DNA of 6,116 bases from Candidatus Margulisiibacteriota bacterium (GTDB lineage Bacteria > Margulisbacteria > Marinamargulisbacteria > DT-59): NCBI GenBank assembly GCA_013215865.1, contig JABSQL010000218.1, positions 1 to 6,116 of the forward strand. Direction: 5' to 3'. How positions within the stretch are numbered: the first letter of the stretch is position 1; every line of letters starts with the position of its first letter. Made by a program: the position numbers and the translations under genes. The notes beneath the pieces were generated by a model. The model saw nothing but the letters and a program-made list of their open reading frames with translations, ran no database searches and was not told where the DNA came from. Of this stretch, positions 1 through 5,189 are shown piece after piece.

Positions 1-750
1 GGTGACATAGGTTAACTTGTCTTGTTTAAAATCTTTGTTAGGGCTTTTACCCAATGCTTCAGAAGTGCCTTGAACGTCAAGGATATCATCTACAATTTGA
101 AAGAGTAATCCCAGGTGAGTGCCAAAACGGTAAAGTACTTGGTATACCTGGGGAGGGGCGTTTTCCAGGTAAGCAGGTATGGTGGTGCATGCTCTTAAAA
201 CTGCGCCTGTTTTGAGTGAATGTATATGAACCAATTTCTCATGGCTGAAGGAATTTGATGATAGATCTAAGGCTTGTCCCCCTGCCATGCCCTGTATGCC
301 GAAAGCAATGGTTAAGTCTTTTATGACGGTGAGTACTTTAACGGCATCGTAATGGTTGGGCAGTTCGGTTGATAAAATTTCGAAGGCATAAGTGTTGAGG
401 GTATCTCCAGCTAAAATGGCAATATTTTCGCCGAACTTTTTATGACAGGTAGGAATGCCTCTTCGAAGGTCATCATCATCCATAGCGGGGAGGTCATCAT
501 GAATGAGTGAATAGGTGTGAATCATCTCAACGGCACAACAGAAGGGGAGAATTTTTTCTACATTTTGGCTAAACATCTTGAAAACAGAGAGGGCGATAAA
601 GGGCCGAATACGTTTGGCATTGGCCGTGACGCTATAATGGATGGCTTTAGCAAGCGTTTCTCGCGTATCTGTAATATCAAATGTGGTATATGACTGTAGC
701 GCTTCTTCAAGGATGGGTTTATATGTATTGTTGAGTGTTTTAAGATTCAT
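1..750 (-). CDS. ispA: Farnesyl/geranyl diphosphate synthase (short-chain polyprenyl synthetase), 3' end cut by window edge
   Basis: Trans-isoprenyl diphosphate synthase, cytosolic, expected to condense IPP with DMAPP/GPP to farnesyl diphosphate, the precursor of undecaprenyl phosphate and quinone tails. Translating from the ATG at 750 gives 250 uninterrupted residues to the window edge; the family is about 290-300 aa, so some 45 C-terminal residues are missing. The first Asp-rich motif is DDLPAMD (85-91) followed by DDDLRRG; the second is DDILD (221-225). The IPP-binding KRIRP is at 46-50, and GMAGGQALDL (154-163) and the KTGA motif (180-183) are in place. The two-residue insert in the first motif and the tyrosine at 80 match bacterial type II FPP synthases, so a C15 product is likely, though chain length is not proven. 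The start overlaps the xseB stop by 11 bp, indicating translational coupling; no Shine-Dalgarno is visible. The next gene in many genomes is dxs, outside the window. Confidence 0.97.
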   Translation of the reverse strand, partial: MNLKTLNNTYKPILEEALQSYTTFDITDTRETLAKAIHYSVTANAKRIRPFIALSVFKMFSQNVEKILPFCCAVEMIHTYSLIHDDLPAMDDDDLRRGIPTCHKKFGENIAILAGDTLNTYAFEILSTELPNHYDAVKVLTVIKDLTIAFGIQGMAGGQALDLSSNSFSHEKLVHIHSLKTGAVLRACTTIPAYLENAPPQVYQVLYRFGTHLGLLFQIVDDILDVQGTSEALGKSPNKDFKQDKLTYVT

Positions 751-952
751 GATAGTTTTCCGATACCAGCTTTTCACCCTCTTTTCTGAGCACTTTCAGG
801 GTATCTTCAGATTTCTTGATGGAAGTGAAGGTAGATTCGGCCAGCTTGACTGCTTTTTTATACGTAGACATGGCCTTCTCCAGATCGATATCTTCATTCT
901 CAAGCTCATGGGCAAAAGACTCTAACGTTTCTATATCTTTTTTGAGTGTCAT
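740..952 (-). CDS. xseB: Exodeoxyribonuclease VII small subunit
   Basis: A 70-residue protein of normal XseB size (60-80 aa). It forms the small helical subunit that binds the XseA coiled coil in exonuclease VII, a cytosolic nuclease that degrades single-stranded DNA to oligonucleotides. The diagnostic pattern is visible: an N-terminal helix containing IETLESFAHELE (8-19), then the acidic linker NEDIDLEKAM (19-28, equivalent to the usual SGELPLEESL) and a second helix from TYKKAVKLAE to the LKVL segment near 52-55. The ATG at 952 is the only reasonable start, because an in-frame stop lies about 30 bp upstream at 983-985. It follows xseA after 69 bp and overlaps ispA, so the three genes probably form one transcription unit. 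There is no clear Shine-Dalgarno; the start sits in the decamer ACTATCATGA, which is repeated exactly at the ispA start. Confidence 0.94.
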   Translation of the reverse strand: MTLKKDIETLESFAHELENEDIDLEKAMSTYKKAVKLAESTFTSIKKSEDTLKVLRKEGEKLVSENYHES

Positions 953-981
953 GATAGTGTTTGTTTTGAAAGTGAATATAT

Positions 982-1008
982 ACTATACCTTTAGGTACAT
1001 TTTAACAA
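982..1008 (-). promoter_or_regulatory. Possible weak internal promoter ahead of xseB
   Basis: In the 69-bp xseA-xseB spacer, TTGTTA (1003-1008) and TATAGT (982-987) read on the minus strand as a -35/-10 pair, but the spacer is only 15 bp. The 12-bp imperfect palindrome TACCTTTAGGTA (986-997) overlaps it. An AT-rich spacer can give this by chance, so read-through from xseA may be the only source of xseB mRNA. Confidence 0.2.
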
Positions 1009-1021
1009 GTGAACAGTGCTA

Positions 1022-2170
1022 TTAAATAAGCTCTTTGTCAATTCGAGACACAGTGGATAGAAATGATCCGTCTGTTAATTGTATTTTTACTTCAGATCCG
1101 GGTTTGAGTTGCGCAATATTTTTGACCGGTTTTTGGGAATCTGGAAAGGAGCATATACTGTACCCTTTGGCCAGTTTTTGTAAGGGGTTGGCTTCATGGA
1201 GACGGTTCATAACAATTTTTAGGTTTTGTTTAATAGAGTGAACATGGTGGTCAATTTGGGTGGTGGCGTTTGTTATCAGGGTAGAGACATAATCGCGTTG
1301 ATCTTCAAATCGGTCTGACAAGGTGTCGTCCATTTTCTGAATCAACTCTTGAATAAGGGGTTTAATGTTTAGGAAAGGGTCAAACAGTTGATGGGCAAGA
1401 GAGGAGGGAGTGGGACATCGTAAATCTACGGCAAAGTCTGTGAGAGTATAGTCAACTTCATGGCCGATTGCAGAGAGAACGGGGATAGGAAAGGCAGATA
1501 TTTTTCTAATAAGGTGTTCATCATTAAAGCCAGACAAATCTTCAGCAGAGCCACCCCCTCGAATGATACACACTGTATCGAACTTCTTAACCTTTTTGGC
1601 AATATCTAAGGCTTCAGACACACTGCCAGGACACTTTATGCCCTGCATCACAGCGGGAATAATGGTAATGGAAACGTGGGGTGCACTTTCATTTGAAAGG
1701 GTAACAAAATCCCACATGGCAGCAGAATCAAGAGCCGTTATCACACCCACATGGGCAGGGTATGTGGGGATGGGTTTCTTTTTCTCGGGGTCGAAGAGGC
1801 CTTCTTTAAAGAGTTTTTGTTTGAGGGCTTCTAACAGTTTGGATAAATCACCTTCTCCTTTTTGGGTCATGTAGGCGACTTGAATATTATAGGTGCCGCG
1901 TTTTTGATAGGCTTTTAGTTTTCCACGAATGGTGACGGATAGGCCGTTTTCTATATTGAAAGGAATGTTCTTGAGAAAGCTGGCGTAAATAACACAGTTA
2001 ATTTGGGAGTGTCCGTCAGAAAGATTAAAATATATTTGGCCACCCAATTGGTATACTTTGAGGTTAGAAATGTCCCCTGTGATCCACACATCTTGAAAAA
2101 ATAGGTCTGATTCTAAGAGGTTTTTGATATGTGTGTTGGCTTCTGATACGGTGAAAGATTTCGGGTCCAC
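1022..2170 (-). CDS. xseA: Exodeoxyribonuclease VII large subunit
   Basis: Catalytic subunit of exonuclease VII, which degrades single-stranded DNA from both ends and acts in mismatch repair and damage processing with XseB. Domains in order: an OB-fold DNA-binding domain (about 5-105, with TVSEANTHIK, VWITGDISN and the RGKLKAYQKRG strand), the catalytic domain (about 135-262), a shortened helical coiled-coil region (about 265-328), and a small C-terminal beta segment beginning ANPLQKLAKGYSI. The residues reported as catalytically important in E. coli XseA (D155, R205, H238, D241) align with D154, R204 in IRGGGS, H237 in IGHEVD and D240. The common TSPTGAAxRD segment reads TALDSAAMWD. Length is 382 aa against 456 in E. 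coli, the difference lying in the coiled coil. The start is GTG at 2170: an in-frame stop lies at 2195-2197, and MDPKSFTVSEAN matches the family N-terminus. An ATG at 2181 is out of frame. Confidence 0.97.
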   Translation of the reverse strand: MDPKSFTVSEANTHIKNLLESDLFFQDVWITGDISNLKVYQLGGQIYFNLSDGHSQINCVIYASFLKNIPFNIENGLSVTIRGKLKAYQKRGTYNIQVAYMTQKGEGDLSKLLEALKQKLFKEGLFDPEKKKPIPTYPAHVGVITALDSAAMWDFVTLSNESAPHVSITIIPAVMQGIKCPGSVSEALDIAKKVKKFDTVCIIRGGGSAEDLSGFNDEHLIRKISAFPIPVLSAIGHEVDYTLTDFAVDLRCPTPSSLAHQLFDPFLNIKPLIQELIQKMDDTLSDRFEDQRDYVSTLITNATTQIDHHVHSIKQNLKIVMNRLHEANPLQKLAKGYSICSFPDSQKPVKNIAQLKPGSEVKIQLTDGSFLSTVSRIDKELI

Positions 2171-2176
2171 GCGGGT

Positions 2177-2185
2177 ATCATAGCA
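2177..2185 (-). promoter_or_regulatory. Extended -10 promoter placing the transcript start at the xseA GTG
   Basis: On the minus strand TGCTATGAT is an extended -10 element (TGn plus TATGAT, 5 of 6 matches). Exactly six bases separate it from the GTG start codon, so a transcript beginning at the usual distance would start at or next to the first base of xseA, that is, a leaderless mRNA. No convincing -35 hexamer is present at 16-18 bp, which is tolerable for extended -10 promoters. No Shine-Dalgarno precedes the GTG. The element lies in the 42-bp spacer after the unknown gene. Confidence 0.35.
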
Positions 2186-2212
2186 AAAAGGGCGTTATTT
2201 ACCCAGACTATG

Positions 2213-3766
2213 CTATTGTAAAATTCCGAGTAAGAAGTTTGCCTTAAGGAAATCTTCTAATGTAATTTTGATATTCAAAGAACCTCTACTCTTAAGGTGC
2301 ATAAATACTTTACTAACCATAGCATCTGAATTACAGCATTTATCTTTAGCCTTTATATAATTGATCTGAGTGAGATGCTGAATATATGTACTGATGGTTT
2401 CAAAAAGATATTGAGCATAACCTTGCAGATAATCAAAACTTTCAGACTCTAGAAGATCAAGAATTTTGTTTAAAAATAGGTCTGCATTAGTAAAATCATT
2501 AACTTCAACTAATCGAGTGACAGCTGTGCAGAATAGTGATATATAATCATCTTTGTTGACATCCTTTTGGATATCGCTAATCAGGGTATTCGGATCTATA
2601 TTGTCAGCAGCTCTGCATAAACTTTTATACAGTTCTTTAGGATCAAATTTAGCTTTATAGTCTTCAATTATAGTTTTAGATAGATGGAGATTCTTTTTGG
2701 CACTATGTTGAATGATACTGCATAAAGTATTCTGCTTCTCTTCCCTGATATAATCAGCTTCTTGAGTGGTCATTAAAATATTTAGATGCCGAAGTAAACA
2801 TTTTACTCTTAGAGGAGGAATTGTAATGTTTTGAAGTCGAGAGATTAATAATTCAGCTGGATATCGATAATCAAAATCCAAAAATAATTCTGGGAATTTT
2901 CGCATGTACAATATAATGTCATCTTCAAGAATATTCTCATTGTTTATTAATTTCTCAACAAGAGGTGCTATTAACGGATTCAAATCATGTAATTTATTAT
3001 AGAGCTGAGACCCGTAAACTAGATCCAATGTTATTATAGCTAATCTAACCCATGACTTCAGGGATATACGACCATCTTCAAGACCGAAATCCAAAATTTC
3101 CTTGGAGAGTATTTGATTGTTATCTGCCATACAATGTTTTATTTCTGAAAGTTTTCTCTGAAAGTTTGGGCGGTTTTCTAAAAAATCCAGTATGTCATTG
3201 AAGATAATATCGGTATGAAAGTATAAATCAAATTTTTGTATGTTATTTTTAAATAATGTTAAGTCTTCTTTTCCGATTGCTTGCCACAAAATAATATTTT
3301 TGATGCAATGTTCTTGATATGATTGAAATAGTGGGTGACATAAATCACTCTGGATACGTTTCAAAACATTGTCAATATCCGTATCATTTCCAAGAATAGT
3401 AGGTAGATTAGAGAAAATGGAGGGAATGATATTACATAGATATAGATTATTTTTACTCATGGCTAAGGGTGAACAAGTTAATCTGTGAAAATATTTCTCT
3501 AAATCTTTTACCTTTGGATCATAACGAACATAGAATGCAACATTTACAAACGAAAGAATTAAGTTTGTAAGATCAGATGGAACTTCAGGTGAGATTGGTC
3601 GTAAGGCCTTATGTGTGTTACCAGGATCATCAAATATACAATTTCTGCAATTATTTTCTTTGGAGGGAGAAGGGGGATGCTCAATTTTTCGTTTCTTCTG
3701 AGGAGATTCTAAAATTGCATCTTCCGTAAGTGAATTCAATGAGTTTGTAGCCAGTATTTTATACAT
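2213..3766 (-). CDS. Unknown-family protein with eukaryote-type N-terminal motifs and an F-box-like segment; candidate host-directed effector
   Basis: A 517-aa protein I do not recognise as a family. Residues 1-60 look disordered and hold a dense set of eukaryote-type motifs: SPQK (21-24) and SPSK (33-36), both CDK-type S-P-x-K; the basic cluster KKRK (24-27), like the SV40 nuclear signal; and KENNCRN (36-42), which fits the KEN-box KENxxxN. A CxxC pair is at C40/C43. Residues 62-74 (VPSDLTNLILSFV) resemble the first half of an F-box, with a looser match to the rest up to about 110. The remainder is helix-rich and Leu/Ile/Asp/Asn-rich, without a clear repeat, signal peptide or membrane segment. 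The ATG at 3766 has a strong Shine-Dalgarno six bases upstream, and a TTGACA promoter precedes it. Base composition is clearly poorer in GC than in both neighbours. An effector acting in a host cell is inference; an unrelated solenoid protein with chance motifs is the alternative. Confidence 0.85.
   Translation of the reverse strand: MYKILATNSLNSLTEDAILESPQKKRKIEHPPSPSKENNCRNCIFDDPGNTHKALRPISPEVPSDLTNLILSFVNVAFYVRYDPKVKDLEKYFHRLTCSPLAMSKNNLYLCNIIPSIFSNLPTILGNDTDIDNVLKRIQSDLCHPLFQSYQEHCIKNIILWQAIGKEDLTLFKNNIQKFDLYFHTDIIFNDILDFLENRPNFQRKLSEIKHCMADNNQILSKEILDFGLEDGRISLKSWVRLAIITLDLVYGSQLYNKLHDLNPLIAPLVEKLINNENILEDDIILYMRKFPELFLDFDYRYPAELLISRLQNITIPPLRVKCLLRHLNILMTTQEADYIREEKQNTLCSIIQHSAKKNLHLSKTIIEDYKAKFDPKELYKSLCRAADNIDPNTLISDIQKDVNKDDYISLFCTAVTRLVEVNDFTNADLFLNKILDLLESESFDYLQGYAQYLFETISTYIQHLTQINYIKAKDKCCNSDAMVSKVFMHLKSRGSLNIKITLEDFLKANFLLGILQ
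3437..3589 (-). other. F-box-like segment within the unknown protein (residues 60-110)
   Basis: Residues 60-74, PEVPSDLTNLILSFV, follow the F-box opening pattern (L/V-P-x-D/E-L-x-x-x-I-L-S-F/Y-L). Further on, KYFHRL (91-96) and SPLAMSKNNLY (99-109) occupy roughly the places of the usual K-R-F/W-x-x-L and D-P-x-L-W-x-x-L sections. The spacing is about eight residues longer than in a standard F-box and the tryptophan is missing. F-box proteins recruit targets to the eukaryotic SCF ubiquitin ligase through SKP1, and bacteria living in amoebae are known to encode them. The match is by eye only. Confidence 0.35.
3641..3706 (-). other. Cluster of eukaryote-type short motifs: CDK sites, nuclear localisation signal, KEN-box (residues 21-42)
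   Basis: Residues 21-42 contain, in order, S21-P22-Q-K24 (CDK consensus), K24-K25-R26-K27 (monopartite nuclear localisation signal, followed by I-E), S33-P34-S-K36 (second CDK consensus) and K36-E-N-N-C-R-N42 (KEN-box degron consensus for APC/C). In eukaryotic cell-cycle proteins, CDK sites next to a nuclear signal often control import, and KEN-boxes direct timed destruction. Each motif is short and could occur by chance; four partly overlapping ones in 22 residues is the noteworthy point. No experimental function is implied. Confidence 0.4.
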
Positions 3767-3772
3767 AAATTA

Positions 3773-3777
3773 CTCCT
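3773..3777 (-). promoter_or_regulatory. Strong Shine-Dalgarno of the unknown gene
   Basis: AGGAG (inside TAGGAGT on the minus strand) sits six bases before the ATG at 3766, a near-ideal distance, and fixes that start. None of xseA, xseB, ispA or the ATPase gene has a comparable site. Confidence 0.8.
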
Positions 3778-3796
3778 ATTGTTATGAATTGACTTT

Positions 3797-3825
3797 AGAG
3801 TATTAAAAAAGATGAAAAATGTCAA
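3797..3825 (-). promoter_or_regulatory. Sigma70-type promoter of the unknown gene
   Basis: On the minus strand a perfect -35 TTGACA (3820-3825) is followed after 17 bp of T-rich sequence by TACTCT (3797-3802), which keeps the three most conserved -10 positions (T1, A2, T6). The predicted transcript start is near 3790, giving a leader of about 24 nt that contains the Shine-Dalgarno. This suggests the gene is expressed independently of the upstream ATPase gene. Confidence 0.55.
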
Positions 3826-3834
3826 AATAAAAGT

Positions 3835-3864
3835 AAAAACACTGGCCTCCTCAGAAGAAAGTGT
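3835..3864 (-). terminator. Possible weak intrinsic terminator after the ATPase gene
   Basis: Minus-strand arms ACACT (3860-3864) and AGTGT (3839-3843) can pair around a 16-nt loop, inside which CTTC-TGA-GGAG may form a second short stem; a run of five T follows (3835-3839). The outer stem has only five pairs and is AT-containing, so efficiency is doubtful. Its position 33 bp past the ATPase stop and just before a new promoter is what makes it plausible. Confidence 0.3.
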
Positions 3865-3896
3865 GGGTCAAAGGGGGGAGAAGGCAAAATGGACGG

Positions 3897-5147
3897 TTAT
3901 GACTCTCCTAGCCAGCGGTGTAAGGGGAGCAGTTGAATAGATTTTGAGCCAATAGTGAGTTTTTCCAGTCGGTTTTTGGTTAATATAAGACCGTGATCTA
4001 GGTGAAGGGTGTTCATGCATTCTTCAAGGGCTCTCACTTCACGGGCATAGGTTTCCGAATTTTCCATATTGTCATAACAAACTTGAATGGCTTGAATGGG
4101 TTTAATGTCATCGAGAATAATGAAATCAACTTCATAGGTTTCTTTGAAATAATAGGGTGTATAACCCCGTCGGTTCAATTCAATAAAAACGGCATTTTCT
4201 GCTAACTTTCCTAAATCCTCTGAAAAAGACAGTACATGGCAGTTCCGAAGCCCAGTATCAATTGTATACACCTTCTGAGGGTCTCGGTTCTGAATCTTTA
4301 GGTTGGGATGGTATCTTTTCATGAAGAATATGAGGAATGTATCTTCCAAATATTTTGAATATTCCTGAACAGTTTCAAAATTAAGTGAGAAGGCATTTTT
4401 GACTTTAGTGAACGATATGAGGCAACTAATATTTCGTAGATAAAATTGGGATATTTGAATAAGCGCTGGCACATGTCTAAGTGAGTATCGTGTCACAATA
4501 TCTTTATACAGGATATCTTTTGTGTATTGTGAGAGAATTTCTTTTTTCACAGTTTTGCTTTTTTCCAGAATGGCCTCAGGAAAACCACCCCACTTGAGAT
4601 AGTGATGTAGGGCAGCCACTTTTTCATTTTCTGTTTTCATTTTTTTCTTGGAAAATGTTACATATTCTAGGAAGGAAAGTGGCCACACTTTTTTTTCAAT
4701 GGCCCTGCCCGTTAAGGTTGTTGATAGCTCAGAGCTTAGGAGTTTTGCGGAGCTCCCCGTGAGGACTATCTTGTATTTTTTAAAATCAATGGCCTTTCGA
4801 ACCCATCTTTCCCAGTGATCTATATTCTGGATCTCATCGAAAATGAGGTAAGTGGGCTCAACAGACTTCATCTCGACAAACACTTCCAAACATTTATCTA
4901 AAATACTCACATCATGATTAAGCACAAAAAAGGGGTCTTCAAAGTTAATATATAGGTGATTTTCTCCTTGCGGTAACTGACATACGTTAGAATATGCAAT
5001 AAACGATTTCCCACTTCGCCGAGCACCAAGATACACCAAAGCAAAGTTGGCATTAACGTTACGGTAATAATCCGGCCTTGGAATGATGGTTTGGTAGGTT
5101 ACCCACTCCTCCCAATTCTCAATGACTTTTCGAATCTCATCTTTCAT
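3897..5147 (-). CDS. AAA+ ATPase with DUF4143 C-terminal domain (AAA_14 family)
   Basis: A 416-aa cytosolic P-loop ATPase of the AAA_14/DUF4143 type, a very common prokaryotic family of poorly known function often found in accessory gene sets. Visible motifs: Walker A GARRSGKS (41-48); INFEDP (67-72); Walker B LIFDEIQNI (101-109); sensor-type LTGSSAKLLSSEL (129-141); and the family signature GRAIEKKVWPLSFLEYV (147-163), followed by YLKWGGFPEAI (183-193). A winged-helix-like middle leads to the C-terminal domain with YTIDTGLRN (294-302), AENAVFIELNRRGY (316-329), EVDFII (339-344) and IQAIQVCYD (351-359). The last two resemble a PD-(D/E)xK nuclease core in which the usual E-V-K is replaced by Q-V-C, so nuclease activity is doubtful. 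Length is typical and the gene looks intact. The ATG at 5147 lies 42 bp after recQ, lacks a Shine-Dalgarno and is preceded by TATAAT. No antitoxin-like partner is adjacent. Confidence 0.93.
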   Translation of the reverse strand: MKDEIRKVIENWEEWVTYQTIIPRPDYYRNVNANFALVYLGARRSGKSFIAYSNVCQLPQGENHLYINFEDPFFVLNHDVSILDKCLEVFVEMKSVEPTYLIFDEIQNIDHWERWVRKAIDFKKYKIVLTGSSAKLLSSELSTTLTGRAIEKKVWPLSFLEYVTFSKKKMKTENEKVAALHHYLKWGGFPEAILEKSKTVKKEILSQYTKDILYKDIVTRYSLRHVPALIQISQFYLRNISCLISFTKVKNAFSLNFETVQEYSKYLEDTFLIFFMKRYHPNLKIQNRDPQKVYTIDTGLRNCHVLSFSEDLGKLAENAVFIELNRRGYTPYYFKETYEVDFIILDDIKPIQAIQVCYDNMENSETYAREVRALEECMNTLHLDHGLILTKNRLEKLTIGSKSIQLLPLHRWLGES

Positions 5148-5153
5148 TTATTC

Positions 5154-5159
5154 ATTATA
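5154..5159 (-). promoter_or_regulatory. Perfect -10 box six bases before the ATPase start codon
   Basis: TATAAT on the minus strand lies exactly six bases before the ATG at 5147, so the predicted transcript would begin at the start codon. A second candidate, TGGTATAAC (an extended -10 form), lies a few bases upstream at 5163-5171. No good -35 is found at 16-18 bp. The spacing is the same as that seen at xseA. Confidence 0.35.
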
Positions 5160-5189
5160 TCTGTTATACCAGACAAACATTCCCAAAGG

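Larger units (their letters stand above)
3692..3860. repeat. 14-bp perfect inverted repeat flanking the promoter and start of the unknown gene
   Basis: The 14-mer CTCCTCAGAAGAAA occurs on the plus strand at 3847-3860, and its exact reverse complement lies at 3692-3705, where the minus strand encodes the S-P-Q-K-K stretch of the unknown protein. The arms are 141 bp apart and enclose the promoter, Shine-Dalgarno and start codon. RNA reading through from the upstream ATPase gene would contain both arms and could fold; RNA from the gene's own promoter would contain only one. No target duplications or transposase genes accompany it. Confidence 0.6.

Noticed and set aside
641..1025. Plus-strand open frames of 94 and 69 aa opposite ispA and xseB
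   Set aside because: They lie antisense to well-supported genes, have no recognisable domains and show the composition of shadow frames.
1563..1874. Plus-strand open frame of 103 aa opposite xseA
   Set aside because: Fully antisense to the conserved catalytic domain of XseA; no ribosome site or known family.
2190..2206. Terminator after the unknown gene, from the GGG...CCC pair in the 42-bp spacer
   Set aside because: Only about three base pairs can form and no T-run follows at the right distance.
2213..3400. Ankyrin, TPR or leucine-rich repeats in the helical part of the unknown protein
   Set aside because: The region is helix-rich, but no repeat unit with a fixed period or the signature residues of these families could be aligned by eye.
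4068..4130. An active PD-(D/E)xK nuclease site in the DUF4143 domain
   Set aside because: The position of the usual E-x-K reads Q-V-C, which is common in this family and leaves the site incomplete.
3897..5147. Toxin-antitoxin or defence module built on the ATPase
   Set aside because: No small partner gene, nuclease, methyltransferase or other defence gene lies next to it; its neighbours are recQ and the unknown gene.
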